Source: Aspidapion aeneum | Lineage: Eukaryota; Arthropoda; Insecta; Coleoptera; Brentidae | Reading direction: 5' to 3' | DNA: 64,000 nucleotides | NCBI GenBank assembly: GCA_963576565.1 | Contig: OY755045.1 | Location: forward strand, 35,608,667-35,672,666 | In this document: positions 38,684 through 50,367 of the stretch, one piece after another | Layout of the letters: each line of letters starts with the position of its first letter | How positions within the stretch are numbered: the first letter of the stretch is position 1 | Translations under genes and position numbers: made by a program | The notes under the pieces: model-generated | Told to the model about the DNA's origin: nothing | Databases searched by the model: none | What the model saw: only the letters and a program-made list of their open reading frames with translations

Positions 38684-38833
38684 TTACCTCCTGTTTCCAC
38701 CAATGCATGCCCACCCCAAATCAAAAAACGCATCACGTGATGGGCCATGGATTTGCCCCGGTCTTAAATGCAGCGTCATCTGATGCGTTTTTTGAATCGG
38801 GGTGGGCATGCATTGGTGGAAACAGGGTATTAG
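38684..38833 (+). repeat. palindromic MITE, copy 2
   Basis: CTGTTTCCACCAATGCATG at the left and CATGCATTGGTGGAAACAG at the right, with a centre (ACGTGATGGGCCATGG) inverted relative to the copy at 28390-28525. GGTATTAG follows in both copies and is probably part of the element. Confidence 0.85.
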
Positions 38834-39360
38834 TAATAACAATAACGGTAACAAAGTTTAAAATACACGACCCTAAATTAAGCAGTTCTATTTTTATTCT
38901 TTTGTAAAAATTCAGAGTTTTTGTGCAGTTGTGAGTTGCTGAAATAAGGAATATAGAGTTCGATGTTTTAGAATTTTCGCTGTTTTACAAGACCACGGGG
39001 AAATGTTACGGGTGCACGTTTTCAGCGGATAGACGAAAAAGTTGATGATCAAATATGCCAGCGTTTGTTCAAAACATTTTTAATAGAAAATAGTTATGTT
39101 AATAATGCATTTTAAGCCAGACGTTCACCTAAACATGTTGGCAATAATGCATTTAATTAATGCTTAATTTGCTTATATAAATCACGTAACTCCATTTTCT
39201 GACTGGACCAAAAAACTATATTTAAAAATTAATAAGTTCAAAAATATCAAAAATAGACAAGCACTTAAACGGCATAAACACTAAAACGTCAGTAAACAAT
39301 GCTTCGTTTGTTACTCACGCTTGAAAATAATCACGTGACCAAAAATGATCAATTACCTTG
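38834..39360. other. AT-rich non-coding stretch
   Basis: No recognisable feature. The last eight bases are the left target duplication of the next element. Confidence 0.4.
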
Positions 39361-39619
39361 CAGTGGCGTAGCGTGGGGGGGGGGTCGCGGGGGGTTTGTC
39401 GCCCCCCCGCTACGAGGGTACTGGCGCCCCATGGGTGCCCGAAGCGCCCCGTTAGTAAGTAGCAGGCAAATTGAGAGGGCGGCAAAGAAAAGTAGAAAAG
39501 TAAAGACATGATGACCTGCTTTTTTTTTGTTTTTTGTTTTTTTTTTGGTCGCAAGATTTTTGATGAGCGCCCTTTTTAGCTGTCGGCCCCCCCGCCCCTT
39601 CAGGCACGCTACGCCGCTG
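39361..39619. mobile_element. hAT MITE, 259 bp, perfect 8-bp duplication
   Basis: Begins CAGTGGCGTAGCGTG and ends CACGCTACGCCGCTG. TTACCTTG lies on both sides (39353-39360 and 39620-39627). The interior has a G run, GCCCCCCCGCTACGAGG and a T-rich stretch shared in inverse orientation with 38212-38573. Frames inside are featureless. Confidence 0.93.
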
Positions 39620-39663
39620 TTACCTTGGTAATTCGAGTAATTCTAATGTTTTGTTCATGTTAA

Positions 39664-39820
39664 CAATGGAAAAAGGAGGACAATTGGCGTCCTCCACAGT
39701 CTGTAGCCGTGGAGGAGGAAGAATATTTTAGCTTAGAGGAGGATTGGCCTCCCGGTTGGAGAATAGTTGGCAACCGTATTTGTTCGCGGTGCATGGCAAG
39801 AAATTTGAATTTAGACTACG
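39664..39820 (+). CDS. candidate isolated exon of unknown gene
   Basis: From a stop at 39661-39663 one frame stays open for about 52 codons and ends exactly at a strong splice-donor match (G then GTAAGTAG at 39821). It reads with an acidic run VEEEEYF, EEDWPPGWRI and then ICSRCMARN. The segment is markedly richer in G+C than its surroundings and has Trp, Cys and Pro spacing unlike chance AT-rich frames. An acceptor-like AAAAAG lies at about 39675. I do not recognise the protein. It may be a host exon or part of an unrecognised transposon gene. No partner exon was found in the window. Confidence 0.3.
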
Positions 39821-39839
39821 GTAAGTAGGGGAGAGTGGG

Positions 39840-40440
39840 GTGACTTGATCCCTTTGTAGGTTTTTTTCCTAGGATTCTAACCATTTAAGCTTTTAAAACT
39901 ACATATCGTCTAATTCTGATACGTCGTAACCCACAAAAAAATGAAAATTCATATTTTTGCGTCAAAGGTTAGTAATTATGCATAGCTATATGCTGCGAAA
40001 TCCTGCACCAACAAAAAATTATAAAACGGTCCGAGACGTGAAAAATTCGACATATATATATACATATAAGATCCGAAGACCGGTCTAATTATTCTAGGGA
40101 CCGTGGCTTAGCTCTGCTTATAAAGTGAAATGTAATACAGGCTCTTTAATTTATAACAACTCGGAAATACAGTGATCTGAGGGCACGGCAGTGCCTCGCC
40201 AAGTTCGCGCTGCCTTACCATCTTTTCTTGAAACATTTCAGCCGATATTTGACCTATCTAAAACTCTATTTCGGAATGAGCTGCGAATCTCAAACTTTGC
40301 ATAGTCGTAGATCTGCATGGAGTTAACAACCCCTCCACGTTTTATGGACTTCCATAAAGTAGTTAAGTAGTTACGAAATTTCAAAAAACGTCGAAATTGC
40401 CACTAACTCATTCACTCACTCACTCACTCATGTATAGATC
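39840..40440. other. non-coding; head of a tandem repeat
   Basis: 40070-40108 is a fragment of the end of the 36418-38009 element. 40165-40395 (GGGCACGGCAGTGCCTCGCC onward) looks like a dispersed repeat leading into a short CACTCACTCACTCACTCAT run and then the array. Nothing coding. Confidence 0.45.
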
Positions 40441-41115
40441 ATCAATATTCTACTGTACTTCCAGACATGCTACAAAGCTGAAATTTGACAGACTGATAGA
40501 AATTATGACCAAACCCCTGGAAAAATCAAGAAACCCCAAAATTCTAATTTACTCTCCTCCCCTATACATGTAAAGTTATGTAAAAGTAACACTGCCCAGT
40601 TCCAGAAACGCTAGAGAACTGAACATTTTAAGACTGAAAGACACTATGATAAAACTATTTGAAAAAGTTTAAAAACACCAACATTTTAATTTACTTTCCT
40701 TTCCTATAAATGTAAATTTATATAAAAGTAACATTGCCCACTTCCAGAAACGCTAGAGAGCTGAGAATTGGAATGCTGACAGAAATTATGATGAAACCAT
40801 GGGAAAAAATTTAAAAAGCCCAATATTTTCATTTACCCTCCTCCCCTATAAATGTAAAGTTATGTAAAAGTAACATTACCCACTTCCAGAAATGCTAGAG
40901 AGCTGAGCATTGGAAGACTGATAGGAACTATGATAAAACTATAGGACAAAATTTAAAAACACGACAATTTTAATTTATTTCCGTCCCCTATACATGTAGA
41001 GTTATGTAAATGTAACATTGTGCACTTTCAGAAACGCTAGAGAGCTGAGCTTTGGAAGGCTGATAGGAACTATGATAAAACCATGGAAAAAAATTAAAAA
41101 ACCTCAACATTTTAA
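40440..41115. repeat. tandem array, five units of about 145 bp
   Basis: Units share CTTCCAGAAACGCTAGAGAG, a GACTGATAGGAACTATGATA-type phrase, AAAATTTAAAAACACC and CCTATAAATGTAAAGTTATG. The first and last units are the most diverged. Frames are not kept between units, so it is not coding. Confidence 0.85.
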
Positions 41116-41216
41116 GTATTTTAAGTAAGGCATTGCAAAAGTTTTGAACAATATTCCGCATATTTTACTACTTTAAAAATTAAATATTATCCAATTCCTT
41201 TAAAAAAGAAGTGAAA

Positions 41217-41587
41217 TCATAACAAAAACAATTCATGTAAAAAAGCCAAGTACGCGAAACTGGCATTCCGTAAAAAGAATTGAGATAAAAGTAAAGCCAA
41301 GTTCTCCAACACAAATTTCAAAATGAAAGGTTCTTACTAGTTTGGAAATGTTTTTCTAAACTTGGCTATTACGGGTGTAAATGACTCTTAGGCACAGTGC
41401 TAAATTGAACATAACGAAGTTTGGCTGTAATAGCAAAGTTTAAAAAAACATTTCCAAACTAGTAAGAACCTTTCATTTTGAAATTTGTGTTGGAGAACTT
41501 GGCTTTACTTTTATCTCAATTCTTTTTAAGGAATGCCATTTTCGCATACTTGGCTTTTTTTTACATGAAATGTTTTTGTTATGATAA
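41217..41587. repeat. foldback, arms about 150 bp, few mismatches
   Basis: The left arm carries AACAAAAACAATTCATG, AAGCCAAGTACGCGAAA, AGCCAAGTTCTCCAACAC and TTCTTACTAGTTTGGAAATG. The right arm is its inverse, with a loop of roughly 70 bp (around GTGTAAATGACTC). The high identity indicates a young or gene-converted palindrome. Confidence 0.85.
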
Positions 41588-41924
41588 ACCTATTTTTCGA
41601 ATAAGTTAAATAACAAACCCGTGATCTCTATATAACAAACATGACCAATATATGAAAGATAACAAAGGGTCAAAAGGCACATTCCCTGATATAAAAATTT
41701 TTTGAAAACATTTTTTTGTTAATTAAAATTAACGGTCAAGCCTCATATTACATGCAAATTACGAAAATGTTGCCACACATATTGTTTTTATCTTGTGATT
41801 AAATTTTATAATAGTTAATCATGCCTGTGATATGAGTCAAAATTTTATTTTTACATGAATTCACACACAACGCAAGACATGTTTAGCCTCACTAATATAT
41901 TTTTTCCAACTTCGCCTCGAGTTA
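41588..41924. other. AT-rich non-coding spacer
   Basis: Nothing recognised. Confidence 0.35.
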
Positions 41925-41926
41925 TA

Positions 41927-43557
41927 CAGGGTGTTAATAAGGAATGATGCCAAACTTTAGAGAATTATTCCTTCCCACATAGCACAAAAACCACATCAAC
42001 GTTAAATTCACGTGAACAAAAATAACAAAGTTTTTTTTTACTTGAAAACAACCTAATAAGTTTCTGGTGCTGTGTATATAACGTGTTTTTTACCCTCGTT
42101 ATTTTCATGTACCAAATTCACACTTGAAAATTCCTCCACAACATGTTCTAAAACGCCACTAGATTAAGACTTCTCAAACCTACTGACTTTCTGCGTCTTT
42201 TTTGGTCACGTTTTTTTAATAACATTTTTTTAACTTAAAAGAGACGCGAAAGGAAGTTATAAAAGTTCACTAGTTTAAGACTACAACACTTCAATACGAC
42301 AAAATATCCATGTATCTATCTACATACATTATGTTTTTTTTAAAGCTAAACAAGATTTTCGAACAGTAAACACTTTCACAGAATATTAATGTGTCTTTAT
42401 CAGGGTAATAACAGATGCGTCGTGATCGTGGATCAGGTATCAGTCCCTTAACAGGTTTTTGGAGTTTAGAGGCCAAAGCACTGCCTGATAGATTATATAT
42501 TATTATATATAGGTGGCGATGCTGCTAGTAAAATCTAAAACATATTCAATAGAAAAGTCATGCAAGTCGCGTTTTAAAATTCGTGTAGAAAAGGCGTGAA
42601 TCTAATGTGATTTTAACGTTGATAAAAATCACTTGAAACTAACGTAAAAACATTGCTGTTTTAATTTGATAAAGGCGTTATTAAAACGCAGTTTTTAGCA
42701 ACGTTATTTTTTCTAACGTTAATAAATGACCTATTAAGCTTGTTTTCATACATGAAATAAACGTTTTTTTCTAGCAGCTTTTAAAATCAACGTTTCTTTT
42801 CTCACGCCTTTTTTACGTATTAAACACGTGTTTGTACTATGTGGGTTGATTGATTCTAAGAAAAAAACTTTGTATAGCCATCGGTCCGCAAACGCTTTAA
42901 TTTTTTGTTTGTATTTTCTTTATAAATCGTGCAGTTTTAGAGATATTAAGCTCAAATCTTGAACGTTTATTTAGCTATAAGGCGTACATCATAGGCATGT
43001 CAAATATTATGAAAAACTACAAGGTGATATTTTTCCCGGGGCCATGCCCCTTTTTGCCCCCCAGAACTTTTTCGCAGTAAGGTACTGGCAGATTTAAAAA
43101 TGTAGAATGAATTCCTTGTTTTATTCAGAAACTTTTGGATCTCTCGCTATTTTTTATATCTCTAGCCGTTCTTAAGAAAAAAGACGGAAAAATATAATTT
43201 GTATCTTCGATTGCTATTTAGAAATTACATAAAACTCGCCTAAAATTCAAAGAATGTAATATGGTGACTATTTTAAATTTTAATGTGATTTAGCAGGGTA
43301 CGAACTTTTCTTTTTTGTCTTTTTTCTTGAAGACGGTTAGAGATACAAGAAATTGGAAAAAATCAAAAAGTTTCTGAACAAAACAAAGAATCCACATATT
43401 TTTAAATCTGCCATTGGCTTACTGCCAAAAAGTTCTGGGGGAAAAAGGGGGGCATGAACCCTGACAAAATATCTCTTTGACACCCTTTATCTCGAAAAAT
43501 GAGCATTTGCGAAAAATCATCCTCAGAATTTCGGCCACATACTCTATTAACACCCTG
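41927..43557. mobile_element. long palindromic foldback, second copy, with nested insertion
   Basis: Ends CAGGGTGTTAATAAGG and TATTAACACCCTG, flanked by TA. The landmarks match the 14876-15803 element: AATCGTGCAGTTTTAGAG..., CAGTAAGGTACTGGCAGATT, GTATCTCTAACC-type and their inverses. An 872-bp CCCACATAG element has inserted near its left end (41974-42845). Confidence 0.75.
41974..42845. mobile_element. CCCACATAG element, copy 1 (872 bp)
   Basis: Begins CCCACATAGCACAAAAACC and ends GTTTGTACTATGTGGG. The interior has CATCAACGTTAAATTCACG near the left end and an AACGTT-rich right part (GATTTTAACGTTGATAAAAA). It is clearly homologous to 44721-45829 throughout. TT lies on both sides in both copies. 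It encodes nothing recognisable; the frame at 42291-42476 is not kept in the other copy. Confidence 0.75.
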
Positions 43558-43561
43558 TATA

Positions 43562-44720
43562 TTACAGTTTTTTTTTGGAACAAAACCTAATTTTGTCTCT
43601 CACAGACTAAAAGAAAATATTTATTAAATAAACTTTTTAAATTTTATTATGAAGAACGAAGAATAGGAATCATTTTAGGTTTGAAACTTAAAATTGCCAA
43701 TTAACTAGTGGAAAGCAACAACGTGTCAATAGAGGTTTGTAAAGTCTTTAAATTTCAATATTGCCTTCAAACGATGTAGCCAATAACTGAAAATTATCTT
43801 TTATAAAAATTTGAAGTTTCTAGATTTGTACACATATAGGTTTTTTTATATTTTACCCACGGAAAATTAAATAAAAAATAAAATAACTTGTTCACAAGAA
43901 ATCTATCCCAAGCGGTAACAGCCAATTTTTCCTTAAAAAAAATTCATTGCACGTGGCAACTAATAGTTTTAATAAGAACATAAGTAGTAATTTATAGAGA
44001 ACAAAGTCGAAGAGTTTTTGAATAATTGATAATAAATCGTCTTTTATTTGAAATAAAAATATATAGATTTGAGGCAGATGATGCTGATTTCTTAAAGAAA
44101 ACTGAAAAAAAAGTAATAAATTTGGCTTGGTCGAAAAAAGCTAAAATGTATAGAAATTGTCCCATCGATAACACTATTGGTCCCGTTCAGTAACGCCATT
44201 TTTCAATGTTACATAAATTGTCCCTGTGTTACAGATCAGGACATTGAATTTTTTCTTTGGAATTTAATAGAAAAATAATTGTATTTATAATCTCCTTTGA
44301 TATTTTTTAACCATTATCTATTTTGGTCATTTTATTTTGTGCCATAAATTTAATGTCTTTTAATATTTGTTTCTTCTTTGACGTTGTTGTTCATTCTCCA
44401 GCACCTAAAATACTTGATATTTTTGTCAAATTCAATGTTATTTTCAAAAAAAAAATTTTAATTTGAATTAGTCCTTTCTATACACAACTCGGATACAACT
44501 AAAGTAAAACAATAAATTATTTTTCAGATAATGTGTTTTTAAATCATTTATGAGGAAAGAGATAATAGAAATACCTAACCAATATCTCTAAAAATTAGTT
44601 TTTAACAAATATTTTGTTATTTATTATAATAAAATTACTGCGCTGTGTGTTTTTTACTCATTTAAAAAAAATTACAATTTTAACAAAAACTACTTATAAA
44701 AAACCCAACTCACATATCTT
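43562..44720. other. AT-rich non-coding stretch
   Basis: No repeats or protein-like frames were recognised; the 60-codon frame at 43992-44174 is featureless. Confidence 0.4.
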
Positions 44721-45829
44721 CCCACATAGCACAAAAATCACATCAACGTTAAATTAACGTGAACAAAAATAAGAAATTTTTTTTTTACTTGAAAACAACC
44801 TCATAGCATGTAATATTTATTTTGTTAAATCTACATGCTTAAAGGTAACAAAAAAGTTTCATGGGCAAGTCCTCAGAAATAAAGGTAGCTCGGTGACGCG
44901 TTTCGGCCTCATAAGGCTTCATTTACCTCTGAGGACTTGCCCGTGAAACTTTTTTGTTAAGTCTTTTTACCTCGTGAACTTCCTTTAAACTTAAAGATAA
45001 CCTAAAAACAAGGAGAAATCAAGTTATAAAAATGTGCTTTTTGCTGAAGCTTCTGGTGCTGTGTATATAACGTGTTTTTTAAATTCATACTTGAAAAGTC
45101 CCCCACAATATGTTCTAAAACGCCACTAGATTAAGACTTCTCAAACCTACTAACTTTCTGCGTCTTTTTTGGTCACGTTTTTTTAATAACATTTTTTTAA
45201 CTTACAAGAGACGCGAAAGGAAGTTATAAAAGTTCACTAGTTTAAGACTGTTTTACACTTCAAGACAATTTTAAAGATGGCGCTCAAGGCAAGAGAAAAT
45301 ATCTACATTATGTTTTTTTTAAAGCTAAACATGATTTTTTAACAGTAAACACATTCACAGAATATTAATGTGTCTTTATCAGGTTAATAACAGATGCCTC
45401 GTGATCGTGGATCAGAGATCAGTTCCTTAACAGGTTTTTGGAGTTTAGAGGCCAAAGCACTGCCTGATAGATTTCGTCAAAGTGAAAAATCCCGACAATA
45501 GGTGGCGCTGTTGCTAGTAAAATCTCATTTGGTAGAAAAGCCATGCAAGTCGCGTTTTAAAATTCGTGTAGAAAAGGCGTGAATCTAATGTGATTTTAAC
45601 GTTGATAAAAATCACTTGAAAATAACGTAAAAACATTGCTGTTTTAATTTGATAATGGCGTTATTAAAACGCAGTTTTTAGCAACGGTATTTTGTATAAC
45701 GTTAATGAATGACCTATTAAGCTTGTTTTCATACATGAAATAAACGTTTTTTTCTTCCAGCTTTTAAAATCAACGTTTTTTTTTCTCACGCCTTTTTTAC
45801 GTGTTAAACACGTGATTGTGCTATGTGGG
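44721..45829. mobile_element. CCCACATAG element, copy 2 (1109 bp)
   Basis: Begins CCCACATAGCACAAAAATC and ends GATTGTGCTATGTGGG. It matches copy 1 over most of its length and carries about 230 extra bases at 44812-45045. Those contain a hairpin pair (AACAAAAAAGTTTCATGGGC and its inverse near 44936-44960) around GACGCGTTTCGGCCTCATAA, a phrase like those at the ends of Penelope-like elements. Confidence 0.75.
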
Positions 45830-46680
45830 TTACTAGCTTTTGGTGGCTTTCAGTTTACAAAACTTTTTTTCACCAAACATTGTGGTTTTGTTCCAAAATA
45901 AACGTACCTTCATTAAAAAACCCAAAAAGATAGTGGTAGTAGGAATAAACTCTAAATCAATAAACAAAAAGCGTTAATATTAAAAATGTCCCAAAATTTA
46001 ATATAAAAAAAGCTAACTAACGGCACAGAGTGCTTAAATGCTTTACACCAATTTTTTTGCACCCTGGTCTTTCCAAGTAAAATTTTAGCTATTAAAAAAT
46101 TTATATTTCTTATGTATTCCCACCTTTTAAGTATGTTTTTTTAATAAAAGATAATTCAGAGATTTCCTATGCTAATTAAAATTACCATTTTCAAAAAATT
46201 ATTTGAGTAATCATACCTGCAAACAAAAATATGGTATAATTACAAATCTGGTTTTTCTTTCCAATACGAAACATGTTAAAAAAACCAATTTAATTGTTAA
46301 TGCATACCATAGTCTATGATCTAATCTATTAACACTGTCTTTAAACAATGATATTAAATACTCATGTAGTTAAAAATTCAATTTGGAATACCACGAAAAT
46401 TCAGGAAAATTTGGTACTTTGTCTAACAGTTGGCAATACTGTTAAGAACTTCCAAGTTCTATAAAAAGTGATACGTTCTTTAAGCAAAGTATTAACTATT
46501 TACTTGTTTGAAATATTACATCTTAAATATTTTCATGTTTAGCGGCTCGTGATTTTACGAATCTCTCACACAGAATCGCCCTCCACCACTGTTTCTCAAA
46601 CCCGATTTTTTTAAATTTTGACTATACGTACACTTTGTACAACCTCAAGCATTTTATTTAAGTTAAATATAGGAGAGAGC
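45830..46680. other. AT-rich non-coding stretch
   Basis: Nothing recognised. Confidence 0.4.
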
Positions 46681-46689
46681 TTTCCAGAC

Positions 46690-47130
46690 TTAAAATAGTT
46701 ACTTACCTAACTAGTGCGGAAAGTGATACTTTTACGCACGCGACGGCAGTTGCCCGAACGACGCTTAGCGGAGTTCGGGCACGCCGTCAAGAGTGGTAAA
46801 GGCACTTTTCGCAAGAGTTAGGTACAAATTTTTTCCTACTTGTTATATAAATTAAAATTTTAAATATATATTGCTATTGACTTGAACTTATACCTTTTAA
46901 AAAAAGATTTTTTTTTTATTGTTTTTATAATTTTTATTTGGTCCAAATAGCCATTTTTTACACAAAAACAATGTGCGTATAAAAAATTTTCACGCTTGTC
47001 AAAACAGTTTTTTACACACGCCGTGCATTTTTTTTACGTACGGCGTGCGGGAAGTTGAAGTTCCCACATAAAAATTGGTGCGGAAAAACACGTTTTACGC
47101 TCGCAAGTAGGAAAAAGGCTTTTTATCATT
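46690..47130. repeat. repeat with GC-rich hairpin
   Basis: TTAGTGCGGAAAGTG-like phrases flank a hairpin, GCCCGAACGACGCTTAGCGG then AGTTCGGGC (46752-46780). TTACGCACGC/GTGCGTA-type motifs recur to about 47100. It is probably an old DNA-transposon remnant. The frame at 47055-47255 is not recognised. Confidence 0.45.
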
Positions 47131-48314
47131 TACATTCCACCCTGACAACGATACAGGTATTTCCGAGGAATGCCACTCTGGCACCCTTGGGCATTTTGAA
47201 AAACCCAAGATGGCGGCCATTTTTAAGTAAAAAAATTAGAGAAAAACATATCTGAACTTGCGAGTGAACGGTGCCGCAAAGCCAAGGAAGCTGAAAAACA
47301 ATTGGTAGAAAATACATTTGGTGAAAAGGCATTATAGTGAAAAATAAATTTGATTTAAAAATATTTGTTATCAAATGCATTTTCTACCAAATGTTTTTTA
47401 ACCAATGATTTTCTATGTTGGTACTTTTTAACAATTGTTTTGTTACCAAAATTTCTCAATGACTGCTTTTTTATATCAATTTTTTTAAACTAATATTCCG
47501 TTTACAATTTACATTAAAAATACATAAAAATATGAAAATGAAATTATTAGTTAAACTTTACTATGCAAATAATAAGTTAACTATTTTAGATAAGACCTTT
47601 CTTCTATCTTATACATATGAGGTCTACAGGATTTTATTGAATAACATAGGTAATTGTTAGATCCATTTTAAGAAAAAACTTTATGTGAGCATAATAATAC
47701 GTCCTAAGCGGCTTGACTTTTGAAATACAGTGTGTGTCGCTTTCGGTATTTTAAATAAATTTATTTTCTCGTAAGGGCTCTAGCAAGATGCAAATAAATG
47801 AATTTAATTATTTTATACGAAAACTGAACGTCAAACCAAAAAAAATAGAAGGCGACATTTGCTCAACAAACAATTAGACTTACAAAAACTATTTTTATTT
47901 AAAAAAAAACAGTGGCGTACAAAATTTTTTTCAAAAATACCCAAGGCAATTTTCGCCACTAGTCGAAATAAAATAAATATATATTATACATGAAAAATGT
48001 CTTTTAGTGAAGAGAAAGTGTGTACCAATCACAAATTATCTAGAGCGGCATCACAGATATTTATAAAAAAAATCAATAAGTTAAAACGCTTAGGACATAG
48101 CTTTAAATATAGTTTTTGTCTTAAAATAGACTCAAGAATTACCTTCTTCATTATTAGCGTCTTATTCAATAACACCCTCTATATCAGTAGCGAGCAAAGT
48201 CATATGTTGAGAGTTGACAATTTCTAAACTTTCTATAATTCAGAATGGGGGGCCCTGCGAAAGTAGTAAGTTGATGTGAAAGGAATCAGAACACAATAGG
48301 TGAATAATAGCGGA
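47131..48314. other. non-coding stretch
   Basis: 47300-47440 contains TTTGGTAGAAAATAC/TTTTCTACCAAATG inverted phrases. 47912-47962 has CAGTGGCGTAC...CGCCACTAG, possibly a tiny hAT-type remnant. No gene is recognised. Confidence 0.4.
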
Positions 48315-48575
48315 TTCGATTGGGAAAAAATGCAGCATTAGTGCGAACTAGCGCAATTCTTGTATTCTTTTGGAAAAATTGGTGCATTTTTTGTATTATT
48401 TTGAACAACTGACAAACCCATTGTTGCACTCAGTGCCTTTTTTTTGGCATGGTCTCTCCGAGCTCGTGTTATGCTAGTACAGTGTCGTATTGAAATTGGG
48501 CAATTTTTTGAAAGCACCAGAAAGCAGTGTCAGTGGACAACGAGTGGCATCCTAACTTTCTACAAAAAATATAAA
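48315..48575. repeat. dispersed repeat, copy 2
   Basis: Diverged copy of 36050-36350 (GCGGATTCGATTGGGAAAAA, AACTGACAAACCCATTGTTG, CAGTGTCAGTGG). Confidence 0.6.
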
Positions 48576-48750
48576 AGTTTTGCTGTATTTAAACAAAACT
48601 ATCAGAATACGGCAATATTTCAACTAGATAGATCTCATTTTAGCTGTACAGCGTTTCAACAAGGCCGATTATTCCCTGTGCCTGATAGCAAAGTATTCTG
48701 CGCTTTTGGAACCTGTGGCGAATATCTTGTAATCTAAAAGTTTAGATTTA

Positions 48751-49092
48751 TTGCAATGTGGAAATCACAATAAAGGAGTATTAGATCTAATTAAACATCA
48801 TCGTGAATCTGCAGAAGAAGTCATGGACACTATCTTAGCTAAAGCCAGCACACATGCCGAAAACCTTGGAATAGACCCAGGTAGCAAGGGGTCATCAAAT
48901 GAAGTCTTTTTTTCGTCGAAAAGTGGTCATTTGGATGACCAGCAGGTCATCTACCAAAAAATGTTGTCTTTAAGGCGTCAGTTATTTGACGTCTTTTCGC
49001 CGTGTAGTCTTTGTCGTCTTAAACATGTCATATATTGGTCACTACCCACACTTCACACTTTGTCCGAGGGACATACACTCATACTTACATAG
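48751..49092 (+). pseudogene. possible transposase fragment, unassigned
   Basis: A 113-codon frame begins MQCGNHNKGVLDLIKHH and includes AEEVMDTILAKASTHAENLG, which faintly resembles the helical middle region of some hAT/52K-type transposases. It degrades into unrelated sequence after about residue 55. A hAT-like dimerisation motif lies downstream at 50975-51150, so both may derive from one decayed copy. The link is conjecture. Confidence 0.25.
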
Positions 49093-49526
49093 ATGGTGCC
49101 CCAGTCAGTACTTGACCGGATTTATACGAGATGTGGGGGTATGATGTAAAATAAATTAGATATTAAATCACGACAAACTTCGAAGCTTCTTTCGCTTCCA
49201 GATGGAGATGTCTAGTCTAGGTTTAGGTCTATTTTGATCTGCACCTGTTGCAGTACTTCCAGGTCTAAGTTTCCTTTAGTTCTCAACTGAAGGGAATATT
49301 TCATATATTCATACGAGTTTAAAAAAAGTCATAAATAGTTTACTGATGTTCTGTTTTGGTCCCAAATACGTCATATTGCTGACGTCTTTAAAACGTTTAA
49401 AAATGACGTCATTTTGGGTGTGTCTTTTGAACGTCATTTAAAGGTCATTTACACGTCAGGTTAGAGACATCAATGGTCATTAAAAATGACCTTGTTTTGA
49501 CGTTTAAAAAACGTGACCTTGCTATA

Positions 49527-49535
49527 GTCCTTGCC
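49527..49535. other. 9-bp target duplication of the minisatellite-armed foldback
   Basis: GTCCTTGCC, repeated exactly at 50368-50376 on the other side. Confidence 0.85.
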
Positions 49536-50367
49536 GGCTCCGGTTCAAAAGAGCGATATTTAAAACGGCGACATTCAAAACAGCGGTCTCATTTGAGCGA
49601 CATTTAAAAGAGCGACATATTAAAACAGCGACATTTAAAACAGCGACATGTTAAAACTGCGACAAATCAAAACGGCGACAGATTAAAAGAGCGACATATT
49701 AAAACAGCGATATTTAAAATAGCGACATTTAAAACAGCGACATATCAAAACAGCGATATTCAAAAGAGCGACATCTAATTAAAACAACGACATTAAAAAA
49801 GCGTCTTAAAAAATAGCAACAGTTCAACTAAAGGGTCTCTTTCCTAACATATTTTTTCAAAAAAAAACTTTCCTGACTTCTTTCCCGGGATCCTAGAGGG
49901 TGTGAACCGAACCAAACCGAACCGAACCGAACCGAATCAAACCGAACAAAACCGAACCGAACCGAACTGAACCGCACCGAACCGAGCCGAACATATAGCC
50001 CTCATGGTATAGAATCGGTTTGTCCTTTTGCGAAGAACTTTCCATTTTAACGTTGATTAAAAGTGACTGGCAGTGGCTTAATTTAACGATTTTTGGTGTC
50101 TTAGTGTATCGTGGTTACTATAAGGTTTACTAAAATACCGGGTGTGGTCGCTGTTTTGAATTGTCGCTGTTTTGAATGTCGCTGTTTTGATATGTCGCTC
50201 TTTTGAATGTCGCTGTTTTGATATGTCGCTGTTTTTATTAGATTCTTTTGAATATCGCTGTTTTGCTATGTCGCCCTTTTGAATGTCGCCGTTTTGATAT
50301 GTCGCTTTTTTGAATGTCGCTGTTTTAAATGTCGCCGTTTTAAATATCGCTCTTTTGAACCGGTGCC
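49536..50367. mobile_element. FB-like foldback with minisatellite arms, 832 bp
   Basis: The left end GGCTCCGGTTCAAAAGAGCG and the inverse of the right end (GGCACCGGTTCAAAAGAGCG) differ at one base, and the match continues for about 20 more. Each arm (about 49553-49805 and 50135-50355) is an array of short units of the form GCGACATTTAAAACA, oriented oppositely in the two arms. The centre has a CCGAA array and no protein-like frame. A perfect 9-bp duplication (GTCCTTGCC) flanks it. Drosophila FB elements have the same design and 9-bp duplications; Mutator-type elements also make 9-bp duplications. Non-autonomous. Confidence 0.88.
49907..49992. repeat. CCGAA pentamer array
   Basis: About sixteen AACCG-type pentamers with C-to-A and other variants (ACCGAACCGAACCGAACCGA). 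It lies in the centre of the foldback. Its unit differs by one base from CCTAA and CCCAA at 53881-54270. Confidence 0.9.
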
